From positions 15,002,501-15,066,500 of the forward strand of contig NC_089735.1 of NCBI RefSeq assembly GCF_035083965.1: a DNA stretch of 64,000 nucleotides, given 5' to 3'. The notes beneath the pieces were generated by a model. It did not search any database. It was given only the letters and a program-made list of their open reading frames with translations, and had not been told where the DNA came from. The DNA is from Branchiostoma lanceolatum (taxonomy: Eukaryota; Chordata; Leptocardii; Amphioxiformes; Branchiostomatidae). Position 1 is the first letter of the stretch. Each line of letters opens with the position of its first letter. The position numbers and the translations under genes are program-made. This document shows positions 49,701-59,620 of the stretch, in pieces.

Positions 49701-52700
49701 ACTTGCAAATACAAGTTAATTCAGGTAAATTTGAGTTGTTTTAGTACAATGCGGCCCCCGTATCCGTCTAGATTCTTACGGATCTGAGGTTCCGAATCCC
49801 GTTTCACCTGTCCGGATATGTCAGGATCCGAGGCCATTTCGTGCAGTGAAGGCTTGCTCTTAGTAATAGAGCAGGAGAAAATCATGAAGTTAATATGATT
49901 ACTAGGGACAATATCTGGGATACGATATCCCCCGGGCAATGTGCTGTCACAGGGCTCGAAATATTGGGTGCATGTGCACCTTTGATCACCCAAAATTGGA
50001 GCTTTGTCAGTGAGTGTATGTGTGAGGTGTATTTGTGCGTGTGCATTGCACGAAATGGCATGTGCACTTTTTTTGAAGATTTGCAGATAGAATAGAAGGT
50101 TAAAGTTCTACTTATCTATGTTGTGCACCCAATATTCTTTCTTCTTACTTTTTAGGGTTGGCACATCATTGCACCTATTCTCAAAAATGAATTTTAAGCC
50201 CTGTGTCCGTAGTTTATTTTATTTCAAAGGTAAAATCGTATTGGTGTGTACATGAAAGCTAAATTCTTTAAAAAGGGCATGTTGCGTCGCGGTGGCGCAG
50301 TGGCAGGATGTTTGGTCTAGAACCCAGAGGTCCTGCGCTGGAATCCGGGGTCCACTGATTTGTCCCGTTGACGTTGGGTCCTTTTAAAAGGCACTTAACA
50401 CGGCTTTCCATACTTCAATCAAGTGAAAGTGATTACCAGGTAACTTCGGTCAGGGACGTCCCTCGGATAGGACGTTGAATGGAGGTTCCGTGCTTACGGC
50501 GAGGCACACCTCGAGCACGTAAAAGAACCCAACACACTTATGGAAAAAAATTAGGGGTCCTTCCCGGTGTGAGTGGATCAAATAAATCTGTACGGATATG
50601 TAACTTGTACTCTTGGAAACCTGGTGTGTTACGCCTCGAGGCGGTTTACCGGGTATGCAATACAAACAAAGGGAAAATCAAAGTAAATATTGAACATACA
50701 TAGTGTTTCAGTGATAAAAATGGTTAGAGAAAACGTCCCTGCAAACTTGACTGCTAGCCCTAATTTACTTGAATGGCGGGATGTTTTAAAGTCGAAGTGT
50801 TTAGCTTTAGGTTGTTATTGAGTAACATGTTTCAAACCTCTTTTCTGAGGAAAGTTTGATGATTATTAGACTCCTGTAAAGACATTTTTGCGGTGGTTTA
50901 ATGTCGGGTCTACGCATTGACAGCTTCACCGCGAACTTTTAAAAAACCACCGTGTAAAGGTTTGTTTCCATTAATTTACAGTATTTTATTCTAACTAAAG
51001 TGCTATTGTGAACTAAAGACCAACGCGAATACTCAATTTTCTCCTAATCGAAAAATTAAATCACCACGAACTTGAATGCATTTACAGTAACTAAAGGAGA
51101 ATTATAAGTACCTGTTTGATCTTCGAACGGCCCTTCATCACTTGTTGGCTCTTCGGTCAGGCCGATGGTCAGCGTGGTGGTGGCTTGAGTGGACATGACG
51201 TCCACGTTGCCACACCCCTGCTCGTCCTCCCCTGAGGCACAGTCCGGGTATCCGTCACAGATCAGATGACTTTGCACGCAGTTCGCTAGGTCCGGGAAGC
51301 CGGGAAGGCCGCAGTAGAACGTCGGGCAATCATCAACTGTCGTAGGTACGACGCCTTCACAGCCCTGCTCGTCCTCTTCCTCCATGCAGTCCGCACCACC
51401 GTCGCAGCCGAACGCGTCAGGAACGCACGAAGCGTTACCGTAGACGGACGCGCAGTTGTAGCTGCAGGAGCCCCACATGCGTTCCAGGGCATCTTCAACT
51501 GTACCAACAGATTTGAGTTCATTATATACATGACCGTGCAAGACCTTGCTAGCTGCCGCAATTCTTACAATCCATTCTGGTCAACACCATTCTACGGCAA
51601 AGTGACCTTTGGGGGGGGGGGCATGAATGAATGAATTAAACCTTTATAAACTTCAACGTCTTGTGCTTTAATCTCAAAATAACTTTAGACGAATTAAGAT
51701 AAGATCTTACACAATGGCAATGACGTTACTCCTCCCCCGGCCCCTCCCACAAACATTAACAGGTTGACCAAGTATCTACATTACATAAACAACATACGGA
51801 TATCAATAATTCAGAAACTACGCTTAATAGTCAAACACATTTAATCACCACACCTGCATTATAAACTGATTCCCAAAGCTGCTAGATGGCTTTTAGGTTT
51901 GCCAAAGATAGTGTTAACTTTCTGGATTAATAACTGATTCAAGTAAATTTGAATCCTTCTCATGGATACACTTTGTGTACACGTATTGCTTTCATAATAA
52001 ACAAGAGATATCGTACATATCATTTAGGAATTTTCAATGTTTCCATACTACAGAGGTCATGCAATGGCGCCGGCTCGGATTAAGTCTTAATCAGAAGGAA
52101 AAGCTTGACTTTTAATGCACTTCACTTTTTAAGCTTTAAAAAAGTGACATTGTGTAGTCCTGTAATCTATATACAACTCTATGCAAAACGAGACAATGTT
52201 TTACATTCCTGACACATAATACTATCATCGTTACCATTACATTGTATATTGTTTTAGAGCATTGGAATGCACATTATTAGATCGATTATCTCCAGTGATT
52301 CGAGTTGTAGATTAGTTCTTTGAAATCGTTAGATACTAGAAGTAGCCAATTGTTATGTATCTACAAATTGCCATACATTGCACCCGTTACAACTGTCGCT
52401 CAATAAAGTTCTTCTTCTATGTAAGCTTATGAAAGGTGCAATATGTGAACAGTTTGAATTTCAACATTTCAAGTAACTGTTGATATGAAACACGTTGTCA
52501 TGGACAAATGCACACATTGTGGAGACAATATGCAGTTATATTTCCACGTGTTTCAAAAAGAGAGAAACACTATTAGGTGTATAGATTAACATTAGTATGT
52601 AGCGTTTTGATTCATTGTATTAAGCATTAGAATGTAGTATCTTGCTTCAATGATTGGCATTTTAACCAATTAACTCAGCTGTCCTGTGGTTACTAGTATA

Positions 52701-55700
52701 TGTGCTTTTAGGCCTCTGGGCATTGAATATGCAATAAAGATTATTATCAATAGTCATTCCTCGGGAAATCGGACTGTCTGCAGAGGACAAATGTCTGTTG
52801 GTATCCAAATGTAATTTCAATTTGGAAATACCTATTACGTCTTGCAATGCAACACAACGATACACTTAACCTGTCATACAAACAGTATACTGTAAATGCA
52901 GAAATGTTCGCGGTGGTTTTATGTTCGCGGCGACCGTTTCACTGCGAACATTTTTGTCTAATGCTGTAGCAGTATGTGACTATAGCGCTGCCGAGAATTA
53001 ACTTAAAACCACCGCGAACACTCCATTTTCGCCTCGAAGCGAAATGAAAACCATGCACGCGAACTTGACTGCATTCACAGTAAATGCATTACGGTTGTGA
53101 CTCACTGTCACTGGGTCTTTCGTCTTCCCCGTCAGAACAGTTGTGATGTCCGTCACCCAGCTGACTTGTCGGCAGACACGTCACGTTGTTGGGGCAGGTG
53201 AAAAAGCAGTTTTTGGGCACTCCTGTCATGGTAAGTACACAGCACTGTTAAAGCACTGCAATAATCTATGGAAAAGCCCCATACATTTTACTAGCTTAGG
53301 CTCGGGAAGAACTTCAATTGTAAACCACATGGTTCCTTCTTATATTCATGACAAGGTGGGCAGTTAGGATTCCAGCCCCCCTGGTGATACAAAATCAGTC
53401 CGCCTTAAAAAAAATCTTGGACAAAACCGACCTTCGAGCGTGTGGGGGGCTTCGTCCGAAAACGCCCCCCACCCCCCGGCTACGTACGGGCATGCATGCT
53501 GGGACGGCGTACACACAAAGCCAATTTAGGGTTCGGGTGGTTTTCGGAAGAGAGTGGGACAATATCCACAACCTATCGAAAGGCAAAAACAGTGTTTACA
53601 GTATTTGCCCTTCCTTTAGTCACTAGTCCACAAGCTTTTAGCTTGGATGTTTAGACAGGGAGTCCAGAAATGGGGGGTGGGGGGAACAGATGAGCATTTA
53701 AGCGGCAGTATTACACTTATTTATAAACAACATATAAAATAACTTTAGCAACACTGAGTCAAAGTACAACTAAAACTGTCAGCAACTTAGATTTCTGTTC
53801 TCCTCATGGAACTAGACTTCCCCTAATGGGCTCTGTGGGTGAACAATTACCTAGTAGCTTTGGATGTTAATCAATTTACAAGCTGTCCCAGTAACTAGTG
53901 TACGTGTGAGGAACACAATAACAGTGAGTGTGTGTGTGGGGGGGGGGGGGTGGGCACTTGTGCATGTACTAGGAAAATAGGGCGTGTTTAAGGCGTCCTT
54001 CGGCAAAAGAGGGCGTTTTTTTATTTTTTGTACAGAGAGTCCTTAAGTCACATATAAGAAATTCAGCTCGCCGACGTGTTGGCGAGCTTTAAATGTACAT
54101 TTTCGGCCGAAGTACGGCCGACGTCTTGTCGATTACGCGGGCTTCGGGCGATTTTTAGAAATCAAAGTTGATCCAAATATTGGCCTTTTACCAGGTTAGT
54201 CGCGATCGATTCTGACTTCGTCCATGTCCAAGAGATGGTACCATCTCATGGGGAATTTTTCATTTTTAGTGTTCGACGGACGTACCCGAGATTTTTATTG
54301 GAAAATACGGTCGACGCTCGGTCGATTTTGAAATTCGGCGAGCTTCGGCCGACCTACAAATTCGGCCGACGCTCGCATGAATTGTGACGCCGGATTTACG
54401 ACGCCTGGACGCCTCCCTAGCTAATAGTCCAACATAGTCTAATAGTCCAATGGGTTAGTCCAACAAACACCTACCTTGCACACACCCTTGTTCGTCCCTC
54501 CCATCCAGACAGTCGTCTAGTTCATCACAGATCCACTCACTCGGAATGCAGGGGTCACCCGAGTCTCTTAGACATTCCATCGCACATTCTGAAGGAAACA
54601 CAAAGTGCAGGATGTGAGTGGCTCTCATCTTTTCATTTCAAATTTAATTCAATTTAACCGCTTTTATGTTGATGATAATTTGGTAGAAGAGTAAAGAGAG
54701 TGAAGGCTAGGTTCAGGAACAATATTGAGTAAAATTATAAGGTTTAAGCATAAATTACACCTGAGTGAATTGAGGAATGTCGTGTTAAGTGCCTTTCCCA
54801 TGGGCACAACGTCGGGGTGCAAGCTCGGACATGTCTCTGGGCACAACCAGGGATCGACCCCGGGTCCTATGTTTGACAGTCGCGTGCTCTACCACTTGCG
54901 CCACACGACGCCACACGGGTACACTGTACCCAAACAACAGGAGCTAGTTGACTTATTAGCATCAACCTTGTCCCGAGTTTGTCTACGAATGGGCCCGAAG
55001 AAGTCTTACCGTCACAGTTTGCCTCGTCCTCCCCTGTTGAGCAGGCTTCCGAGCCATCACAAGCCTCACTATCGTGGAACACGTCCCCATCCCCGCACGG
55101 ACTGAACTGGCTGTCGATTTCTACACGGCAAAGATTTAAAGTGACAATCCTTTTCTAATGGCAGGCATATTACATGCTTGAGTCAAAGTGCAGCTGCATG
55201 TAACAAGGAATAGGTGTAGAATACGTTTCATTGTGATTTCTATCAATTGGAAAACAGAATGATGCACTTTATCTGATAATCTTCTTTGTTACTTTGTTCA
55301 ACTTTCCATACCCAAATTTAATCTGTAACTCAACTGTATGTATTGGATACTAAGCGTTTTCATAATTATGCAAATTTCTTGTTTCTTCTTTCTCTTGCAT
55401 CTCGGTTACTGTATTACTCCCGTACTGCTGATGTTTCGTACTTCGAGACATGTTTTGTTCCTTGTGTTTAGTGATGTCGCTTAAATAAGCGTGTTTGCTT
55501 GAGTGCTGCATCACTATGTTTTTTTTTTTATGCTGCACTTTCACGCCAGCATGTTGCAATGGATGTATCTCCAAACATGACTGCCTGTTCAATACTGTAG
55601 TGTTCTATACAATTTTACATTACATTGCATCATTGTTGTTAGGCGCCTGCCATGCAACTCGGGTGCTTTGTATCTAGCCCTGACTTCTATCATCATAGTG

Positions 55701-57641
55701 GTGGAACATGCACCAACGAACCCAAACATCCGAGATCTTCCAACTTCATGGTCAATGCCAGCCCGCACTCAGCCTCCAGCACATCTTCACAGACAGGTCT
55801 GCAAGATAGACAGTTTGTTAGTCTATTTCATTATTCAGATCGAGTGTTTTAAGTGTTATAATATAGTGCAAAACTTTCTTCCAACACTAAAGTATTCACG
55901 GATCAAATTTTCGAAGACCACTGTCGCCTTTTTCAGGATCAATAATGACCAATCACTGCCGAACGTAAACTCGCGAGAGTTACAGACACGTGACTTTATT
56001 GACACGTGCGTTAACGGATACGTGACGTCAGCAATTGGTCAAACGTGCCAGGAGGTTTATAACGCCCACTGTATCCGTTGAGTGATGACTGGAGTGCCCT
56101 GATGTATATGGCCTCCATTATGAATTTGATCCGTGAATACCTTTAGTTAGTGTTTGAAGAAGGTTTAGCACTGTATTATGATTACCACCAACACAGATGA
56201 GCTTCCATGATGTTTCAAGTGTTGTTTTCTGATTTACCTGCTAGCAGTCAGAGCTCAATACCTAATTTTCATTTACGTCGTATTAACCAACCCATGATGT
56301 TGAGCTTCTTCATCTTTCTGTCAGTTTCAGCTAATTACTTTAATTAAGAACAATATCTATATTGAATGAATTGTCCTTACATCATCCTGTCAGCTATTCT
56401 AAGTGTACACTTACTTACAAACATGTTACAAACATGGCAACGTCAAGCATCATATAATGGACAACTTACACAATAGTCATTTTGTCGCAAAAATCAGGAA
56501 AAGTCTGGCAACAGCGTAATTTTCCAATATACCATTTATGAAAGGAAAGTTGTATTTACTTGTATCCGCCGTTATAGCGTTGCGGAACGCATCCGTCAAA
56601 AAACCGACAGAAACTTTCCCTTGGGCGACAGGCCTCGTTACAGAAGACCTCGTTAGATGCACAGCCGGAACCTTGTAAGGAATATCAAATTAACGCCGAT
56701 GATATAACCACATTCATGTGACAAGTAGATTATGTTTTAGGTTCTGTTGGTTTGTAGGTGAGTGGACATTTTTAGCAAATCAGCTTTTACTGTCGTATTG
56801 AAGCATCGTTGCCAAGTACTTAATAATATGTTTCTTTTACTCTTCATTTACTGCCATTACAGTACTGAAATTCATCTGGCAATTATGATATGTACTGTCG
56901 CTTCAGCTCAATTACTGTCAATTGGATGCTTTTATAGATGATAGTCTGACCAATCGGGGCATTTAACTGATCAACCTGTGATTGGTCCATTTTTGTTCTT
57001 CAAACGACAGTTGCTCCACTTGAAGATGAAACCAGCCAGGATAACATGCAGTTTATTTCTCTTTGTGTAAAATGTGTCTATCAAAGTCCCAAGGCAGTTT
57101 ACGTCACATTAATTAATGAATTTAACCAGATTTCTGACCATATTTGACGAGAATCTCGACCCTCAGTGCGACCTGATTGTGGAAGGTGAGCGGGTAGAAG
57201 CGAGTGTAGAGTGCAAAGGTTGGGTTTTCCAACAGGTTGCGAGCGTAGCGGTAGCTGTTTCTGTTCCCTTGGAACACCTGAAACGAAAAATATTGTACTG
57301 TACACCTGGTGACGAGGATGCCTTGTTGTCAGAATGCACGAGTAATATGGAATCTAAGAAAAAGCTATTGAACAGACTTAATAACTATCTCGATAAGACA
57401 ACACTGGGCCCGAACGGAATTTTCTATCACTATTCTATTTCTTAAAAACCACATCGTTTTGTCTGTTTTCAGAATGTGAAGTTGAACTGACCATTTCTTC
57501 ACCGTCCCCGGTGCTGTTTGTGTACATTGTCCATTCTCCATCCACAGAGAACGCCAGCTTGTAGGACGTGACCCAGTAGTCCAGGTTGTGAGCCCCCTGG
57601 GTGATGACACCGGCAACTTCGTACACCTTGTCATGCTTAAC
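40603..57641 (-). CDS. Modular surface protein: F5/8C, Cys-rich, LDLa repeats, GPI-like C terminus
   Basis: Exons in coding order: 57641-57492 and 57277-57139 (C-terminal two thirds of an F5/8C domain: [27 protein letters not shown]), 56671-56560 (six-Cys exon), 55110-55010 (LDLa-like), 54588-54475 (LDLa), 53222-53106 (LDLa-like), 51498-51112 (two LDLa-type modules, then a Thr-rich stretch) and 40700-40603 (last exon). All borders are AG/GT and the phases agree across every junction. The last exon encodes a short polar segment, then a hydrophobic C terminus with no cytoplasmic tail, as in GPI-anchored proteins. LDLa modules bind calcium and protein ligands; F5/8C domains bind lipid or glycan. 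The N terminus and the first part of the F5/8C domain were not located, so the gene is incomplete here. The last intron holds an 8.45-kb mobile element. Confidence 0.8.
40851..40948 (+). repeat. Split direct repeat A1
   Basis: 98 bp from ctatttaacatgcacagcc to gtgagctccg, identical to 49013-49110. Contains tgacgtca and tatgtaaataagg, possible promoter elements. Confidence 0.95.
41460..41860 (+). repeat. Diverged ~215-bp tandem duplication inside the element
   Basis: The blocks tttggtgacc, agcaagatggct versus agcaagattgcc, and agggatagaatccagtgacatcc versus agggttagaatctgttgccatcc recur in the same order. It is non-coding and of unknown role. Confidence 0.6.
42715..43290 (+). repeat. Minisatellite with ~57-65-bp unit inside the element
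   Basis: About nine copies centred on accgagagacag, ctggagggacaggc and acgagctcaagtaaaat. Some copies gain tgagggtc. The last units diverge to caagtcaccat and gtcccgggcg forms. Confidence 0.9.
43549..44030 (-). pseudogene. LINE reverse-transcriptase fragment (piece 2)
   Basis: The minus frame reads ELRPISL (just upstream of the 43923 Met), then [26 protein letters not shown] and WIRSF: palm motifs of a CR1/jockey-like reverse transcriptase. It stops before the catalytic DD box. Together with the last part of the adjacent 490-codon frame it looks like one broken element. Confidence 0.75.
44036..45508 (-). pseudogene. Chimeric LINE endonuclease/reverse-transcriptase frame, 490 codons
   Basis: The frame starts like a non-LTR endonuclease ([21 protein letters not shown]) but loses the GDFN part, and jumps to a pre-RT segment and RT motifs ([31 protein letters not shown]). 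After STDHSKA it returns to an earlier RT motif of a second, related copy ([13 protein letters not shown]). The catalytic DD box is absent, so it cannot encode a working enzyme. It sits on the minus strand inside the split-repeat element. The frame being open across two deletion joins is unexpected. Confidence 0.8.
46527..47540 (-). pseudogene. Decayed LINE endonuclease start (piece 3)
   Basis: The frame 46527-47042 contains [12 protein letters not shown] and [11 protein letters not shown], equivalent to the endonuclease start at 45508-45100 but diverged, with the expected SETWF changed to SGSWF. Frame 47139-47540 upstream may be its leader region. It is not functional. Confidence 0.55.
47541..48949. 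other. Non-coding right interior of the split-repeat element
   Basis: No domain was recognised. 48600-48930 is strongly purine-rich on the plus strand (gagaggggtaaga-like words), which could act as a polypurine region or simply be low complexity. Confidence 0.45.
48950..49014 (+). repeat. Split direct repeat B1
   Basis: 65 bp from agacgacgattctcc to aaataggatact, identical to 49237-49301 and overlapping A2 by two bases. Confidence 0.95.
49013..49110 (+). repeat. Split direct repeat A2
   Basis: Identical to A1. It is followed by a 126-bp GC-rich stretch (49111-49236) not found after A1, before B2 begins. Confidence 0.95.
49237..49301 (+). repeat. Split direct repeat B2, right end of the element
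   Basis: Identical to B1. The sequence beyond 49301 (gtgcttaaccc) diverges from that beyond B1, which marks the element boundary. Confidence 0.95.
49531..49846. mobile_element. Foldback element with ~118-bp arms
   Basis: The left arm starts cattgcacgaaatggcatcg and runs to caactcaaatttacct near 49653. The right arm, aggtaaatttgagttgtt to ggccatttcgtgcagtg, is its near-complete reverse complement. The ~75-bp loop is AT-rich. Reading inward, both arms keep an open frame starting MASDPD and ending LKQLKFT. Confidence 0.85.
50286..50672 (+). mobile_element. tRNA-derived SINE (family 2), copy b
   Basis: Box A-like ggtggcgcagtggcagga and box B-like gctggaatcc head a body shared with 36812-37210, ending in ggcggtttaccggg and a cAAA-type tail. 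It lies in the last intron of the LDLa/F5-8C gene. Confidence 0.85.
50874..51087. mobile_element. MITE of the ctgtaaatgcag family, copy b
   Basis: It starts cctgtaaagacatttttgcg with gcggtggttta next, and ends tgaatgcatttacag-TA. Internal accgcgaactttt and aaaaccaccgtg are inverted. It lies 24 bp from the splice donor of the exon ending at 51112. Confidence 0.65.
51112..51498 (-). CDS. Exon with two LDLa-type modules and a Thr-rich stalk
   Basis: A 387-bp exon, phase 1 at both ends. The first module has Cys spacing ending in EEEDEQGC, the second ends in SGEDEQGC; both carry the acidic calcium-binding end of LDLa repeats. A stretch rich in Thr, Glu and Pro follows and leads to the last exon, as a membrane-proximal stalk would. 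Confidence 0.85.
51610..51690 (-). mobile_element. LINE 3' tail remnant with gaat repeats
   Basis: A ten-base G run is followed by gaatgaatgaattaaacctt, which resembles the 23926-24010 tail in layout. Only the end is recognisable. Confidence 0.4.
51700..52888. other. Intron sequence, nothing recognised
   Basis: AT-rich, no exon with matching phase and no clear repeat. An aataaa-like word and short hairpins are present but not informative. Confidence 0.4.
52890..53080. mobile_element. MITE of the ctgtaaatgcag family, copy c, TA-flanked
   Basis: Ends are TA-ctgtaaatgcag and ctgcattcacag-TA. Subterminal ttcgcggtggtttta is mirrored by taaaaccaccgcgaa. At 191 bp it is the best-preserved copy in the window and lies 26 bp from the exon ending at 53106. 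Confidence 0.85.
53106..53222 (-). CDS. LDLa-like exon
   Basis: Phase-1 symmetric exon of 117 bp. The Cys pattern ends in CSDGEDE, the LDLa calcium-site signature, but the final Cys is absent within the exon, so the module is atypical. Confidence 0.75.
53985..54420. mobile_element. CpG-rich short-TIR element (tentative)
   Basis: The segment begins aggcgtcc and ends ggacgcct. It is full of inverted cggccgaag, gccgacg and ggcgagctt words, unlike the AT-rich surroundings. Boundaries are uncertain. A 13-base G run at 53939-53951 lies just outside. Confidence 0.5.
54475..54588 (-). CDS. LDLa exon
   Basis: Phase-1 symmetric exon of 114 bp with six cysteines. [17 protein letters not shown] shows the standard LDLa C-terminal acidic motif. 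Confidence 0.85.
54765..54915 (-). mobile_element. tRNA-derived SINE head, minus orientation
   Basis: On the minus strand, tggcgcaagtggtagagc is a good box A and gggtcgatccc a good box B, followed by gggaaaggcacttaacac, which is shared with SINE family 2. The remainder of the element is truncated. Confidence 0.75.
55010..55110 (-). CDS. LDLa-like exon
   Basis: The exon starts at the second of two AG sites (55111-55112), because only that choice keeps the phase set by the upstream exon. [17 protein letters not shown] gives the LDLa end motif; the N-terminal Cys pair is reduced to one. Confidence 0.75.
55111..55856. other. Intron sequence, nothing recognised
   Basis: The sequence is AT-rich with a nine-base T run near 55520. 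Frames up to 82 codons show no domain. Confidence 0.4.
55857..56180. mobile_element. Foldback element with ~60-bp arms and ~205-bp loop
   Basis: The left arm tataatatagtgcaaaac...tattcacggatcaaat ends near 55913. The right arm, atttgatccgtgaatacc...gcactgtattatg, spans about 56119-56180. The loop contains cacgtga and tgacgtca words. Confidence 0.75.
56560..56671 (-). CDS. Cys-rich exon, family not recognised
   Basis: A 112-bp exon, phase 1 to phase 2, with six cysteines, including FCNEAC and FCRFFDGC. It lies between the F5/8C exons and the LDLa exons and may be the N-terminal half of a diverged LDLa or a separate small module. Confidence 0.7.
57139..57641 (-). CDS. F5/8C (discoidin) domain exons
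   Basis: Exon 57492-57641 encodes the [12 protein letters not shown] strand, the [10 protein letters not shown] strand and DGEWTMY. Exon 57139-57277 encodes VFQGN, then the TRFYPL and LRVEIL strands that end the domain. The phase-0 join is exact. The usual first third, with its N-terminal Cys and the WLQVDLG-type strand, is missing from the nearby upstream sequence. Confidence 0.85.
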
Positions 57642-57858
57642 CTGGAGCGACATTAGGAAAAAGCTCACTTCACTTTTTTCTACTTCATTGATGAAAATTG
57701 CCATTATTGTTAGAATGTTGCTAAAAAGAGTCCATTTTTGTTGGCATTTAGAAAATAAGTTACAAAAATACTCTTCTTAAATTCCAATCCTAATGGCATG
57801 ATGCAAAGCAAGGACATCTATCGTTGAAGAGATTAATCAGTCACGTGTGACTACCAGT

Positions 57859-58107
57859 TACTAGAACATTCTTCAATCAGTGACTCTAGAAAGGTAAGAA
57901 AATACGTACCTCCAAATTTTCGACGTCCACTGTACCTCTTGATCACGGAGTGACCTATTCTCGCGAGAAAATCTACACAAGTCTCGACCTCGTGCTCTCG
58001 CGAGAGTAGGTCACTCCGTGATCAATACGTACAGTAGACGTCGAAAATTTGGAGGTACGTGTTTTCTTACCTTTCTATTGAGTCACTGATTGAAGAATGT
58101 TCTAGTA
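57859..58107. mobile_element. Near-perfect 245-bp palindrome (MITE)
   Basis: Both ends read tactagaacattcttcaatc inward. The arms, about 105-110 bp, include cctccaaattttcgacgt and gatcacggagtgacct, and mirror each other with few differences around a short centre near 57975. It lies in the intergenic or intronic space upstream of the F5/8C exons. Confidence 0.9.
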
Positions 58108-58740
58108 TTTTTTTTTAACATTCATTTTTTATTGGTTTAGGCTGCACCAAGTAATTTTTATGGATGACGTCCTTTGGAGACCCTAGATCTAATGCGAGAG
58201 CGCGAAAAAAAACAAGAAGGGCTGAAAGAAACAAGATGCCTAGATTTGAAAAATAATAGTCGACGACACATGTTAGGACACATATTGAATGAGAGAACAC
58301 ATAGTAACAAGTAACAATTCTTTTATCCATCATGAAAACAGCAATAATTTTAATAATTTGGTTGAAGTTGAACAGCAGTTGTTGTCCTGTCCTGTTTCTT
58401 TCCATATCCCATTGATTTTGCAGGCCTGCAGAAACATAGTATATTAAAAAGGCAAAATTAGTTGGTGATTAACTCTTCGCATGCATTACTACATTTCTAC
58501 CTATGCTTTAGAAATCCTAATGAATAATAGCAATTATTCAAGAGCCAAATATGGACCAAAAATGATAGAAATAAAACAAAACACATATTTCCCCAACAAG
58601 TATAAATAACCAGAAACGAATACATGATCATTATCCATGCAGAATAAATGAATGCATTCATCTTACACTCCCCCTTCCCAGATTATATTTTTTTTCGCAC
58701 ATAGTACTTGATCCAAAACAGACTAAAGAACGGAACTTTT

Positions 58741-59116
58741 CATACCTCAAAAACAGACTTGGGCCTAGGAGCTTCAGTTGTGGCAGCTGTCTTGTCGACC
58801 TCCATGCGGAAGAAACACCCGAACTGCTTGGTTGCCTGCCCCACCTGCAGGCCGGAGTAAACTTCAATGCCTCTCCCGATCTTCTCGTCATTTCAGAAGA
58901 AATGCACTGTAGCTGATCTTGACAAGACTTGCTTAAAATTGTACGACTGAAACTCACTCGCCGCTATAAGTCTCTCGTACAGTTGCGCGAACGTCAGCTC
59001 TCCCTGACCGACATCGAGAGCGTGCCAATCAACAACAACGTTGCCGCCCTTTTTCACTTTTATGCTCACATATATCTAGCGTCCGAACCCACATGCTCTG
59101 CGGAATTCGACGCCAT
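58741..59116 (-). pseudogene. Unidentified coding-like stretch with a stop and a frameshift
   Basis: On the minus strand an ATG in a good context (aagATGGCG) at 59116 opens a frame that closes after 16 codons. A shift of one frame near 59076 opens about 60 codons (VKKGGNVVVDWHALDVG and on) to a TGA at 58888-58890. The same frame then continues 49 codons (GRGIEVYSGLQVG, FFRMEVDKTAA) to a GT donor at 58739-58740 in phase 0. Phase 0 also fits the F5/8C exon at 57641, but the sequence does not resemble the missing part of that domain. The family was not recognised. It is read as a pseudogene, or as a first exon with sequence errors. Confidence 0.5.
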
Positions 59117-59620
59117 CTTGCTTACTAGAACTACTACTGGTATTTTGACCGTGGTGCACATGTACATCACCGTTATACGGCACATGTGTTTATTTATGCA
59201 TTTCGCGTGACGAGTTTAACGTTAATCTTACGATTTGGTCATAGTTACAGGAAGCGGAAATTCTTGTTTTTTTCTGGGAACAGACCAAAATCAATGCGCG
59301 CGCGGACGTCATCCATAAATATTACTTGGTGCAGCCTTATAAGCAAACAAAGAAAAAAAGATACACAAGACATACATGGCACGGAAATAAGGTAGTTAAC
59401 AGACATGAATGGAAAACTAAAACCGATAAATAAAACTTATTGACAGTTATAGTGAATAGACCCCAATTACCATTCCTTTCACATGTTCTTTGTAGATATT
59501 CTTATATAGTATTATTGCATTATTTTGTATAGTTAAACAATTTATAAATATATATATATATATGTGTATTCATATATACGCAAACATATACACAGACACA
59601 TACCCAGACACATATATGTA
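59117..59620. other. Spacer with a TA microsatellite
   Basis: No gene is visible. A tatata run at about 59547-59563 merges into ta/ca-rich sequence up to 59630, at the 3' end of the minus-strand LINE, and may be its tail. Confidence 0.45.

Noticed and set aside
53348-53654. Frames of 63-92 codons in a GC-rich intron segment
   Set aside because: Overlapping frames on both strands, no domain and no splice phase matching the host gene.
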